Below, piece by piece: positions 1 through 14,300 of a DNA stretch of 64,000 nt. The position numbers and the translations under genes were made by a program. Each line of letters begins with the position of its first letter. Within the stretch, counting starts at the first letter, position 1. The notes below the pieces were generated by a model that saw nothing but the letters and a program-made list of their open reading frames with translations, ran no database searches and was not told where the DNA came from. Source of the DNA: Symsagittifera roscoffensis (Eukaryota; Xenacoelomorpha; Acoela; Convolutidae); the NCBI RefSeq assembly GCF_963678635.1, contig NC_087062.1:1238001-1302000 (forward strand). The letters run 5' to 3'.

Positions 1-1980
1 AGGATAGATTTCTGAGAAGCACAGTTTGTTGCATTCTAATTTAAATATTGCAACCAGTGTTTTTTTTATCCATACAGGCAAGAACAGATTCCTGAGAGGC
101 ACAGTTTGTTGATTTTTTGTTGATTTGTTGCAAACAGTTTTTTTAATGATTGATTGAGGCTAGAATAGAATTCTGAGAGGCACATTTTGTTCTTTTCAAA
201 CTTGAATGTTGCAACCAGTGTTTTTCATGATCGATTGATTCCAGAATAGACTTCTGAGAGGCAACCAGTGTTTTGTTTTTTGAAATCGATTGTGGCTAGA
301 ATTGATTACTGAGAGAAACAGTTTGTTGATTTTTTGTTTATTTGTTGCAAACAGTGTTTTTCATGATTGATTGAGGCTAGAATATAATTCTGAGAGGCAC
401 AGTTTGTTCTTTTCAACTTTAAATGTTGCAACCAGTGTTTTTCATGATCGATTGAGGCTAGGATAGATTTCTGAGAAGCACAGTTTGTTGCATTCTAATT
501 TAAATATTGCAACCAGTGTTTTTTTTATCCATACAGGCAAGAACAGATTCCTGAGAGGCACAGTTTGTTGATTTTTTGTTGATTTGTTGCAAACAGTTTT
601 TTTAATGATTGATTGAGGCTAGAATAGAATTCTGAGAGGCACATTTTGTTCTTTTCAAACTTGAATGTTGCAACCAGTGTTTTTCATGATCGACTGAGGC
701 TAGGATAGAGTTCTGAGAGGCACAGTTTGTTGGATTCTAATTTAAATGTTGCAACCAGTGTTTTTTTGTGATCCATTCAGGCAAGAACAGATTTCTGAGA
801 AGCACAGTTTGTTGCGTTTTAATTTAATTGTTGCAACCAGTCTTTTTCATGATCGATTGAGGCTAGAATAGATTTCCGAGAAGTACAACTTTTTTTTCTA
901 TTTTAAACGTTCCTACCAGTGTTTTTCATGATCGATTGAGGCTAGGCTAAATTTCTGTGAGGCACAGTTTGTTGCGTTCTAATTTAATATGGCAACCAGT
1001 GTTTTTTGTTATCGATTCAGGTTAGAACAGATTTCTGAGAGGCACAGTTTTTTGCATTCTAATTTGAATGTTGCAACCAGTGTTTTTCAAGATCGATTGA
1101 GGCTAGGATAGATTTCCGAGACGCACAGTTCGTTGATTTTATTTTCAAATGTTACAAACAGTGTTTTTCATGATCGATTGAGGCTAAAAACAGATTTCGG
1201 AGAGGCACAATTTGATGTTTTCAAATTTAAATGTTGCAAACAGTATTTTTCTTGATCGATTGAGACTAAGATAGATTTTTGAGAGTCACAGTTTGTTGCA
1301 TTCTAATTTAAAAATTGTAAACAGTGTTTTTCATGATTGATTGATGCTAGACTAGATTTCTGAGAAGCACAGTTTGTTGCGTTTGAATTTAAATGTTGCA
1401 GCCAGTGTTTTTCATGATTGCTGAGGCTAGAATAGGTTTCTGAGAGGCACAGCTTGAGTTTTGTGCCTGAGAGACATATTTTGTTGCGTTCTAATTTAAA
1501 TATTGCAGCCAGTGTTTTTCATGATAGATTGAGGCTAGAATAGATTTCTGACAAGCAGAGTTTGTTGATTTCAAATTTAAATGTTGCAAACGCAAACAGT
1601 GTTTTTCATGATCAATTGAGACTAAAATAGACAAAAGAGAGGCACAGTTTGTTGTATTCTAATTTAATGTTGCAACCAGTGTTTTTCATGATCGATTGAG
1701 ACTAAGATAAATTTTTGAGAGTCACAGTTTGTTGCATTCTAATTTAAAAATTGCAAACAGTGTTTTTCATGATCGATTGATGCTAGAGTAGATTTCTGAG
1801 AAGCACAGTTTGTTGCGTTCTAATTTAAAGGTTGCAATCAGTGTTTTTCATAATCGGTTGAGGCTTGAATAGATTTCTGAGAGGCACAGTTTGAGCTTAG
1901 TGCCTGAGAGGCGCATTTTGTTGCGTTCTTATTTAAGTGTTGCAACCAGTGTTTTTTATGATCGATTGAAGCCAGAAAAA

Positions 1981-4900
1981 ATTTCTGAGAAGCAGAGTTT
2001 GTTGATTTTATTTTTAAATGTTACAAACAGTGTTTTTCATGATCGATTGAGGCTAAAAATAGATTTCGGAGAGGCACAATTTGATGTTTTCAAATTTAAA
2101 TGTTGCAACCAGTATTCTTTATGATCGATTGAGGCTAGAATAGATTTCTGAGAGTCACAGTTTGAGTTTTGTGCCTGAGAGACATATTTTGTTGCGTTCT
2201 TATTTAAATTTTGCAGCCAGTGTTTTTCATGATCGATTGAGGCTAGAATAGATTTCTGAGAAGCAGAGTTTGTTGATTTCAAATTTAAACGTTGCAAACG
2301 CAAACAGTGTTTTTCATGATCAATTGAGGCTAAAGTAGACATATGAGAGGCACAGTTTGTTGTATTCTAATTTAAAGGTTGCAACCAGTGTTTTTCATGA
2401 TCGATTGAGACTAAGATAGATTTTTGAGAGGCATAATTTGTTGCATTCTAATTTAAGAATTACAACCAGTGTTTTTCATGATCGATTGATGCTAGATTAG
2501 ATTTCTGAGAAGCACAGTTTGTTGCGTTCTAATTTAAATGTTGCAACCAGTGTTTTTCATAATCGGTTGAGGCTTGAATAGATTTCTGAGAGGCACAGTT
2601 TGAGTTTAGTGCCTGAGAGGCGCATTTTGTTGCGTTCTAATTTAAGTGTTGCAACCAGTGTTTTTTATGATCGATTGAGGCTAGAAAATATTTCTGAGAA
2701 GCAGAGTTTGTTGATTTTAACTTTAAATGTTGCAACCAGTATTTTCATGATCGATTGAGGCTAGGATAGATTTTTGAGAGGATAGGTTTTTCATGATCGA
2801 TTGAGGCTAAAAACAGATTTCGGATTGGTTTTTCATGATCGATTGAGGCTAAAAACAGATTTCGGAGAGGCACAATTTGATGTTTTCAAATTTAAATGTT
2901 GCAAACAGTATTTTTCATGATCGATTGAGACTAAGATAGATTTTTGAGAGGCATAATTTGTTGCATTCTAATTTAAGAATTACAACCAGTGTTTTTCATG
3001 ATCGATTGATGCTAGATTAGATTTCTGAGAAGCACAGTTTGTTGCGTTCTAATTTAAATGTTGCAACCAGTGTTTTTCATAATCGGTTGAGGCTTGAATA
3101 GATTTCTGAGAGGCACAGTTTGAGTTTAGTGCCTGAGAGGCGCATTTTGTTGCGTTCTAATTTAAGTGTTGCAACCAGTGTTTTTTATGATCGACTGAGG
3201 CTAGAAAATATTTCTGAGAAGCAGAGTTTGTTGATTTTAACTTTAAATGTTGCAACCAGTATTTTCATGATCGATTGAGGCTAGGATAGATTTTTGAGAG
3301 GCACAGTTTGTTGCATTCTAATTTAAATGTTGCAACCAGTGTTTTTCATGATCAATTGATGCTAGGCTAGATTTCTGAGAAGCACAGTTTGTTGCGTTCT
3401 AATTTAAATGTTGCAATCAGTGTTTTTTGCGATCGGTTGAGGCTAGAATAGATTTCTGAGAGGCACAGTTTGAGTTTAGTGCCTGAGAGGCGCATTTTGT
3501 TGCGTTCTAATTTAAGTGTTGCAACCAGTGTTTTTTATGATCGATTGAGGCTAGAAAATATTTCTGAGAAGCAGAACTTGTTGATTTTAATTTTGAATGT
3601 TGCAACCAGTGTTTTTCATGTTCGATTGAGGCTGGAACAGGTTTTTGAGAGCGCAGTTTGTTGTTTTCTTATTTAAATGTTGCAACCAGTGTTTTTCATG
3701 ATCGATTGATTCCAGAATAGACTTCTGAGAGGCAACCAGTGTTTTGTTTTTTGAAATCGATTGTGGCTAGAATTGATTACTGAGAGAAACAGTTTGTTGA
3801 TTTTTTGTTTATATGTTGCAAACAGTGTTTTTCATGATTGATTGAGGCTAGAATATAATTCTGAGAGGCACAGTTTGTTCTTTTCAACTTTAAATGTTGC
3901 AACCAGTGTTTTTCATGATCGATTGAGGCTAGGATAGATTTCTGAGAAGCACAGTTTGTTGCATTCTAATTTAAATATTGCAACCAGTGTTTTTTTTTAT
4001 CCATACAAGCAAGAAAAGATTTCTGAGAAGCACAGTTTGTTGCGTTTTAATTTAATTGTTGCAACCAGTGTTTTTCATGATTGATTGAGGGTAGAACAGA
4101 TTCCTGAGAGGCACAGTTTGTTGATTTTTTGTTCATTTGTTGCAAACAGTGTTTTTTATGATTGATTGAGGCTAGAATAAAATTCTGAGAGGCACATTTT
4201 GTTCTTTTCAAACTTAAATGTTGCAATCAGTGTTTTTCATGATCGACTGAGGCTAGGATAGAGCTCTGAGAGGCACAGTTTGTTGGATTCTAATTTAAAT
4301 GTTGCAACCAGTGTTTTTTGTGATCCATTCAGGCAAGAACAGATTTCTGAGAAGCACAGTTATTTTTCTAATATAAATGTTTCTACCAGTGTTTTTTAAG
4401 GTCGATTGAGGCTAGAATAGACTTCTGAGAGGCGACCAGTGTTTTTTTGTGATCGATTGTGGCTAGAATTGATTTCTGAGAGACACAGTTTGTTGCGTTC
4501 TAATTTAAATGTTGCAACCAGTGTTTTTCATGTTCGATTGAGGCTGGAACAGGTTTTTGAGAGCACAGTTTGTTGTTTTCTTATTTAAATGTTGCAACCA
4601 GTGTTTTTCATGATCGATTGATTCCAGAATAGACTTCTGAGAGGCAACCAGTGTTTTGTTTTTTGAAATCGATTGTGGCTAGAATTGATTACTGAGAGAA
4701 ACAGTTTGTTGATTTTTTGTTTATTTGTTGCAAACAGTGTTTTTCATGATTGATTGAGGCTAGAATATAATTCTGAGAGGCACAGTTTGTTGCATTCTAA
4801 TTTAAATATTGCAACCAGTGTTTTTTTTATCCATACAAGCAAGAAAAGATTTCTGAGAAGCACAGTTTGTTGCGTTTTAATTTAATTGTTGCAACCAGTG

Positions 4901-5171
4901 TTTTTCATGATTGATTGAGGGTAGAACAGATTCCTGAGAGGCACAGTTTGTTGATTTTTTGTTCATTTGTTGCAAACAGTGTTTTTTATGATTGATTGAG
5001 GCTAGAATAGAATTCTGAGAGGCACATTTTGTTCTTTTCAACTTTAAATGTTGCAACCAGTGTTTTTCATGATCGATTGAGGCTAGGATAGATTTCTGAG
5101 AAGCACAGTTTGTTGCATTCTAATTTAAATATTGCAACCAGTGTTTTTTTTATCCATACAAGCAACAAAAG
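1981..5171. repeat. Satellite higher-order block, copy A (3191 bp)
   Basis: This stretch matches the following 3191 bases almost base for base, including irregular features such as the truncated monomers around 2785-2830 and the ATCCATACAAGC variants. Only scattered substitutions separate the two, for example near 3811/7002 and 4405/7596. It spans about 39 monomers. The boundaries are uncertain by about 20 bases because the repeats are similar. Confidence 0.9.
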
Positions 5172-8100
5172 ATTTCTGAGAAGCACAGTTTGTTGATTTT
5201 ATTTTTAAATGTTACAAACAGTGTTTTTCATGATCGATTGAGGCTAAAAATAGATTTCGGAGAGGCACAATTTGATGTTTTCAAATTTAAATGTTGCAAC
5301 CAGTATTCTTTATGATCGATTGAGGCTAGAATAGATTTCTGAGAGTCACAGTTTGAGTTTTGTGCCTGAGAGACATATTTTGTTGCGTTCTTATTTAAAT
5401 TTTGCAGCCAGTGTTTTTCATGATCGATTGAGGCTAGAATAGATTTCTGAGAAGCAGAGTTTGTTGATTTCAAATTTAAACGTTGCAAACGCAAACAGTG
5501 TTTTTCATGATCAATTGAGGCTAAAGTAGACATATGAGAGGCACAGTTTGTTGTATTCTAATTTAAAGGTTGCAACCAGTGTTTTTCATGATCGATTGAG
5601 ACTAAGATAGATTTTTGAGAGGCATAATTTGTTGCATTCTAATTTAAGAATTACAACCAGTGTTTTTCATGATCGATTGATGCTAGATTAGATTTCTGAG
5701 AAGCACAGTTTGTTGCGTTCTAATTTAAATGTTGCAACCAGTGTTTTTCATAATCGGTTGAGGCTTGAATAGATTTCTGAGAGGCACAGTTTGAGTTTAG
5801 TGCCTGAGAGGCGCATTTTGTTGCGTTCTAATTTAAGTGTTGCAACCAGTGTTTTTTATGATCGATTGAGGCTAGAAAATATTTCTGAGAAGCAGAGTTT
5901 GTTGATTTTAACTTTAAATGTTGCAACCAGTATTTTCATGATCGATTGAGGCTAGGATAGATTTTTGAGAGGATAGGTTTTTCATGATCGATTGAGGCTA
6001 AAAACAGATTTCGGATTGGTTTTTCATGATCGATTGAGGCTAAAAACAGATTTCGGAGAGGCACAATTTGATGTTTTCAAATTTAAATGTTGCAAACAGT
6101 ATTTTTCATGATCGATTGAGACTAAGATAGATTTTTGAGAGGCATAATTTGTTGCATTCTAATTTAAGAATTACAACCAGTGTTTTTCATGATCGATTGA
6201 TGCTAGATTAGATTTCTGAGAAGCACAGTTTGTTGCGTTCTAATTTAAATGTTGCAACCAGTGTTTTTCATAATCGGTTGAGGCTTGAATAGATTTCTGA
6301 GAGGCACAGTTTGAGTTTAGTGCCTGAGAGGCGCATTTTGTTGCGTTCTAATTTAAGTGTTGCAACCAGTGTTTTTTATGATCGACTGAGGCTAGAAAAT
6401 ATTTCTGAGAATAAGAGTTTGTTGATTTTAACTTTAAATGTTGCAACCAGTATTTTCATGATCGATTGAGGCTAGGATAGATTTTTGAGAGGCACAGTTT
6501 GTTGCATTCTAATTTAAATGTTGCAACCAGTGTTTTTCATGATCAATTGATGCTAGGCTAGATTTCTGAGAAGCACAGTTTGTTGCGTTCTAATTTAAAT
6601 GTTGCAATCAGTGTTTTTTGCGATCGGTTGAGGCTAGAATAGATTTCTGAGAGGCACAGTTTGAGTTTAGTGCCTGAGAGGCGCATTTTGTTGCGTTCTA
6701 ATTTAAGTGTTGCAACCAGTGTTTTTTATGATCGATTGAGGCTAGAAAATATTTCTGAGAAGCAGAACTTGTTGATTTTAATTTTGAATGTTGCAACCAG
6801 TGTTTTTCATGTTCGATTGAGGCTGGAACAGGTTTTTGAGAGCGCAGTTTGTTGTTTTCTTATTTAAATGTTGCAACCAGTGTTTTTCATGATCGATTGA
6901 TTCCAGAATAGACTTCTGAGAGGCAACCAGTGTTTTGTTTTTTGAAATCGATTGTGGCTAGAATTGATTACTGAGAGAAACAGTTTGTTGATTTTTTGTT
7001 TATTTGTTGCAAACAGTGTTTTTCATGATTGATTGAGGCTAGAATATAATTCTGAGAGGCACAGTTTGTTCTTTTCAACTTTAAATGTTGCAACCAGTGT
7101 TTTTCATGATCGATTGAGGCTAGGATAGATTTCTGAGAAGCACAGTTTGTTGCATTCTAATTTAAATATTGCAACCAGTGTTTTTTTTTATCCATACAAG
7201 CAAGAAAAGATTTCTGAGAAGCACAGTTTGTTGCGTTTTAATTTAATTGTTGCAACCAGTGTTTTTCATGATTGATTGAGGGTAGAACAGATTCCTGAGA
7301 GGCACAGTTTGTTGATTTTTTGTTCATTTGTTGCAAACAGTGTTTTTTATGATTGATTGAGGCTAGAATAGAATTCTGAGAGGCACATTTTGTTCTTTTC
7401 AAACTTAAATGTTGCAACCAGTGTTTTTCATGATCGACTGAGGCTAGGATAGAGCTCTGAGAGGCACAGTTTGTTGGATTCTAATTTAAATGTTGCAACC
7501 AGTGTTTTTTGTGATCCATTCAGGCAAGAACAGATTTCTGAGAAGCACAGTTATTTTTCTAATATAAATGTTTCTACCAGTGTTTTTTATGGTCGATTGA
7601 GGCTAGAATAGACTTCTGAGAGGCGACCAGTGTTTTTTTGTGATCGATTGTGGCTAGAATTGATTTCTGAGAGACACAGTTTGTTGCGTTCTAATTTAAA
7701 TGTTGCAACCAGTGTTTTTCATGTTCGATTGAGGCTGGAACAGGTTTTTGAGAGCACAGTTTGTTGTTTTCTTATTTAAATGTTGCAACCAGTGTTTTTC
7801 ATGATCGATTGATTCCAGAATAGACTTCTGAGAGGCAACCAGTGTTTTGTTTTTTGAAATCGATTGTGGCTAGAATTGATTACTGAGAGAAACAGTTTGT
7901 TGATTTTTTGTTTATTTGTTGCAAACAGTGTTTTTCATGATTGATTGAGGCTAGAATATAATTCTGAGAGGCACAGTTTGTTGCATTCTAATTTAAATAT
8001 TGCAACCAGTGTTTTTTTTATCCATACAAGCAAGAAAAGATTTCTGAGAAGCACAGTTTGTTGCGTTTTAATTTAATTGTTGCAACCAGTGTTTTTCATG

Positions 8101-8362
8101 ATTGATTGAGGGTAGAACAGATTCCTGAGAGGCACAGTTTGTTGATTTTTTGTTCATTTGTTGCAAACAGTGTTTTTTATGATTGATTGAGGCTAGAATA
8201 GAATTCTGAGAGGCACATTTTGTTCTTTTCAACTTTAAATGTTGCAACCAGTGTTTTTCATGATCGATTGAGGCTAGGATAGATTTCTGAGAAGCACAGT
8301 TTGTTGCATTCTAATTTAAATATTGCAACCAGTGTTTTTTTTATCCATACAAGCAAGAAAAG
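5172..8362. repeat. Satellite higher-order block, copy B (3191 bp)
   Basis: This is the direct tandem duplicate of the block at 1981-5171 at a constant offset of 3191. Downstream the array resumes an older pattern: about 8677-9900 matches about 781-2000 at an offset of roughly 7.9 kb. The duplicated block was therefore probably inserted into, or amplified inside, an older array. Confidence 0.9.
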
Positions 8363-11300
8363 ATTTCTGAGAAGCATAGTTTGTTGCGTTTTAATTTAAT
8401 TGTTGCAACCAGTGTTTTTCATGATTGATTGAGGGTAGAACAGATTCCTGAGAGGCACAGTTTGTTGATTTTTTGTTCATTTGTTGCAAACAGTGTTTTT
8501 TATGATTGATTGAGGCTAGAATAGAATTCTGAGAGGCACATTTTGTTCTTTTCAAACTTAAATGTTGCAACCAGTGTTATTCATGATCGACTGAGGCTAG
8601 GATAGAGCTCTGAGAGGCACAGTTTGTTGGATTCTAATTTAAATGTTGCAACCAGTGTTTTTTGTGATCCATTCAGGCAAGAACAGATTTCTGAGAAGCA
8701 CAGTTTGTTGCGTTTTAATTTAATTGTTGCAACCAGTCTTTTTCATGATCGATTGAGGCTAGAATAGATTTCCGAGAAGCACAACTTTTTTTTCTATTTT
8801 AAACGTTCCTACCAGTGTTTTTCATGATCGATTGAGGCTAGGCTAAATTTCTGTGAGGCACAGTTTGTTGCGTTCTAATTTAATATGGCAACCAGTGTTT
8901 TTTGTTATCGATTCAGGTAAGAACAGATTTCTGAGAGGCACAGTTTTTTGCATTCTAATTTGAATGTTGCAACCAGTGTTTTTCATGATCGATTGAGGCT
9001 AGGATAGATTTCCGAGACGCACAGTTCGTTGATTTTCTTTTCAAATGTTAATGTTACAAACAGTGTTTTTCATGATCGATTGAGGCTAAAAACAGATTTC
9101 GGAGAGGCACAATTTGATGTTTTCAAATTTAAATGTTGCAAACAGTATTTTTCATGATCGATTGAGACTAAGATAGATTTTTGAGAGTCACAGTTTGTTG
9201 CATTCTAATTTAAAAATTGCAAACAGTGTTTTTCATGATCGATTGATGCTAGACTAGATTTCTGAGAAGCACAGTTTGTTGCGTTTGAATTTAAATATTG
9301 CAGCCAGTGTTTTTCATGATTGCTGAGGCTAGAGTAGATTTCTGAGAGGCACAGCTTGAGTTTTGTGCCTGAGAGACATATTTTGTTGCGTTCTAATTTA
9401 AATATTGCAGCCAGTGTTTTTCATGATAGATTGAGGCTAGAATAGACTTCTGACAAGCAGAGTTTGTTGATTTCAAATTTAAATGTTGCAAACGCAAACA
9501 GTGTTTTTCATGATCAATTGAGGCTAAATTAGACATAAGAGAGGCACAGTATGTTTTTTTCTAATTTAATGTTGCAACCAGTGTTTTTCATGATCGATTG
9601 AGACCAAGATAGATTTTTGAGAGTCACAGTTTGTTGCATTCTAATTTAAAAATTGCAAACAGTGTTTTTCATGATCGATTGATGCTAGAGTAGATTTCTG
9701 AGAAGCACAGTTTGTTGCGTTCTAATTTAAATGTTGCAATCAGTGTTTTTCATAATCGGTTGAGGCTTGAATAGATTTCTGAGAGGCACAGTTTGAGCTT
9801 AGTGCCTGAGAGGCGCATTTTGTTGCGTTCTTATTTAAGTGTTGCAACCAGTGTTTTTTATGATCGATTGAGGCCAGAAAAAATTTCTGAGAAGCAGAGT
9901 TTGTTGATTTTATTTTTAAATGTTACAAACAGTGTTTTTCATGATCGATTGAGGCTAAAAATAGATTTCAGAGAGGCACAATTTGATGTTTTCAAACTTA
10001 AATGTTGCAAACAGTATTCTTCATGATCGATTGAGGCTGGAATAGATTTCTGAGAAGCAGAGTTTGTTGATTTCAAATTTAAACGATGCAAACGCAAACA
10101 GTGTTTTTCATGATCAATTGAGGCTAAAGTAGACATATGAGAGGCACAGTTTGTTGTATTCTAATTTAAAGGTTGCAACCAGTGTTTTTCATGATCGATT
10201 GAGACTAAGATAGATTTTTGAGAGGCAAAGTTTGTTGCATTCTAATTTAAAAATTGCAAACAGTGTTTTTCATGATCGATTGATGCTAGAGTAGATTTCT
10301 GAGAAGCACAGTTTGTTGCGTTCTAATTTAAAGGTTGCAATCAGTGTTTTTCATAATCGGTTGAGGCTTGAATAGATTTCTGAGAGGCACAGTTTGAGCT
10401 TAGTGCCTGAGAGGCGCATTTTGTTGCGTTCTTATTTAAGTGTTGCAACCAGTGTTTTTTATGATCGATTGAGGCCAGAAAAAATTTCTGAGAAGCAGAG
10501 TTTGTTGATTTTATTTTTAAATGTTACAAACAGTGTTTTTCATGATCAATTGAGGCTAAAAATAGATTTCAGAGAGGCACAATTTGATGTTTTCAAATTT
10601 AAATGTTGCAACCAGTATTCTTCATGATCGATTGAGGCTGGAATAGATTTCTGAGAAGCAGAGTTTGTTGATTTCAAATTTAAACGATGCAAACGCAAAC
10701 AGTGTGTTTCATGATCAATTGAGGCTAAAGTAGACATATGAGAGGCACAGTTTGTTGTATTCTAATTTAAAGGTTGCAACCAGTGTTTTTCATGATCGAT
10801 TGAGACTAAGATAGATTTTTGAGAGGCAAAGTTTGTTGCATTCTAATTTAAGAATTACAACCAGTGTTTTTCATGATCGATTGATGCTAGACTAGATTTC
10901 TGAGAAGCACAGTTTGTTGCGTTTTAATTTAAATGTTGCAACCAGTGTTTTTCATAATCGGTTGAGGCTTGAATAGATTTCTGAGAGGCACAGTTTGAGT
11001 TTAGTGCCTGAGAGGCGCATTTTGTTGCGTTCTAATTTAAGTGTTGCAACCAGTGTTTTTTATGATCGATTGAGGCTAGAAAAAGTTTCTGAGAAGCAGA
11101 GTTTGTTGATTTTAACTTTAAATGTTGCAACCAGTATTTTTCATGATCGATTGAGGCTAGGATAGATTTTTGAGAGGCACAGTTTGTTGCATTCTAATTT
11201 AAATGTTGCAACCAGTGTTTTTTGTGATCGATTGAGGCTAGAATAGATTTCTGAGAGGCACAGTTTGAGTTTAGTGCCTGAGAGGCGCATTTTGTTGCGT

Positions 11301-14300
11301 TCTAATTTAAGTGTTGCAACCAGTGTTTTTTATGATCGATTGAGGCTAGAAAATATTTCTGAGAAGCAGAGTTTGTTGATTTTATTTTTAAATGTTACAA
11401 ACAGTGTTTTTCATGATCAATTGAGGCTAAAAATAGATTTCAGAGAGGCACAATTTGATGTTTTCAAATTTAAATGTTGCAACCAGTATTCTTCATGATC
11501 GATTGAGGCTGGAATAGATTTCTGAGAAGCAGAGTTTGTTGATTTCAAATTTAAACGATGCAAACGCAAACAGTGTTTTTCATGATCAATTGAGGCTAAA
11601 GTAGACATATGAGAGGCACAGTTTGTTGTATTCTAATTTAAAGGTTGCAACCAGTGTTTTTGCATGATCGATTGAGACTAAGATAGATTTTTGAGAGGCA
11701 AAGTTTGTTGCATTCTAATTTAAGAATTACAACCAGTGTTTTTCATGATCGATTGATGCTAGACTAGATTTCTGAGAAGCACAGTTTGTTGCGTTCTAAT
11801 TTAAATGTTGCAACCAGTGTTTTTCATAATCGGTTGAGGCTTGAATAGATTTCTGAGAGGCACAGTTTGAGTTTAGTGCCTGAGAGGCGCATTTTGTTGC
11901 GTTCTAATTTAAGTGTTGCAACCAGTGTTTTTTATGATCGATTGAGGCTAGAAAAAATTTCTGAGAAGCAGAGTTTGTTGATTTTAACTTTAAATGTTGC
12001 AACCAGTATTTTTCATGATCGATTGAGGCTAGGATAGATTTTTGAGAGGCACAGTTTGTTGCATTCTAATTTAAATGTTGCAACCAGTGTTTTTTGTGAT
12101 CGGTTGAGGCTAGAATAGATTTCTGAGAGGCACAGTTTGAGTTTAGTGCCTGAGAGGCGCATTTTGTTGCGTTCTAATTTAAGTGTTGCAACCAGTGTTT
12201 TTTATGATCGATTGAGGCTAGAAAATATTTCTGAGAAGCAGAGTTTGTTGATTTTAACTTTAAATGTTGCAACCAGTATTTTTCATGATCAATTGATGCT
12301 AGGCTAGATTTCTGAGAAGCACAGTTTGTTGCGTTCTAATTTAAATGTTACAATCAGTGTTTTTTGTGATCGGTTGAGGCTAGAATAGATTTCTGAGAGG
12401 CACAGTTTGAGTTTAGTGCCTGAGAGGCGCATTTTGTTGCGTTCTAATTTAAGTGTTGCAACCAGTGTTTTTTATGATCGATTGAGGCTAGAAAATATTT
12501 CTGAGAAGCAGAACTTGTTGCTTTTAATTTTAAATGTTGCAACCAGTGTTTTTCATGATCGTTGATGCTAGGCTAGATTTCTGAGAAGCACAGTTTGTTG
12601 CGTTCTAATTTAAATGTTGCAATCAGTGTTTTTTATGATCGGTTGAGGCTAGAATAGATTTCTGAGAAGCACAGTTTGTTGCGTTTTAATTTAAATTTTG
12701 CAGCCAGTGTTTTTCATGATCAATTGAGGCTAGAATAGGTTTGTGGGAAGCAGAGTTTGTTAATTTTCATGATCGATTGAGGCTAGAATAGACATCTGAG
12801 AGGCACAGTTTGTTGTATTCTGATTTAAATGTTGCAACCAGTGTTTTTCATGATCGATTGAGGCTAGGATATATTTTTGAGTTGCACAGTTTGTTGCATT
12901 CTAATTTAAAAATTGCAACCATTGTTTTTCATGATCGATTGATGCTAGACTAGATTTCTGAGAAAGCACAGTTTGTTGCGTTTGAATTTAAATGTTGCAG
13001 CCAGTGTTTTTCATGATTGCTGAGGCTAGAATGGATTTCTGAGAGGCACAGTTTGAGTTTAGTGCCTGAGAGGCACATTTTGTTGCGTTCTAATTTGAAT
13101 GTTGCAACCAGTGTTTTTTTTGGTCGATTGAGGCTAGAATAGACTTCTGAGAGCCACAGTTTGATGCTTTCTAATTTAAATGATGCAACCAGTGTTTTTC
13201 ATGATCGATTGAGGCTATAAAAGATTTCTGAGAGCCAAAAATTGTTGCTTTCTAAGTTAAATGTTGAAACCATTGTTTTTTCATGATCGATTAAGGCTAA
13301 AATAGATTTATGAAAAGCACATTTTGTTGATTTCAAATTTAAATGTTGCAAACAGTGTTTTTCATGATCGATTGAGGCTAGACTAGACATCTGAGAGGAA
13401 CAGTTTGTTGTATTCTAATTTAATTGTTGCAACCAGTCTTTTTCATGATCGATTGAGGCTAGGATAGATTTTTGTGAGGCACACTTTGTTGCATTCTAAT
13501 TTAAATATTGCAACCAATTTTTTTCATGATCGGTTGAGGCTAGAATAAACTTCTGAGAGGCACAGTTTGAGTTTAGTGCCTGAGAGGCACATTTTGTTGC
13601 GTTCTAAAATAAAGGTTGCAACCAGTGTTTTTTATGATCGATTGAGGCTAGAATAGGTTTCTGAGAAGCAGAGTTTGTTGTTTTTAAATTTAAATGTTGC
13701 AACCAGTGTTTTTCATGATCGATTGAGGCTATAAAAAATTTCTGAGAGCCAAAATTTGTTGCTTTCTAATTTAAATGTTGAAACCATTGTTTTTCATGAT
13801 CGACTGAGGCTAGAATAGATTTCTGAAAAGCAAATTTTGTTGCTTTCATATTTAATTGTTGCAACCAGTTTTTTTAATGATCAATTGAGGCTAAAAAGAC
13901 TTCTGAGAGGCATAATTTGTTGCAGTCTAATTTAAAATTGGCAACCAGTGTTTTTCATGACCGATTGAGGCTAGAATAGACTTTTGAGAGGCACAGTTTG
14001 TTGCAGTCTAATTTAAAATTGACAACCAGTGTTTTTCATGATCGATTGATGCTAGGCTAGATTTCTGAGAAGCACAGTTTGTTGCGTTCTAATTTAAATG
14101 TTGCAGCCAGTGTTTTTCATGATCGGTTGAGGCTAGAATAGATTTCTGAGAGACACAGTTTGAGTTTAGTGCCTGAGAGGAACATTTTGTTGCGTTCTAA
14201 AATAAATGTTGCAACCAGTGTTTTTTATGATCGATTGAGGCTGGAATAGGTTTCTGAGAAGCAGAGTTTGTTGTTTTTAAACTTAAATGATGCAACCAGT

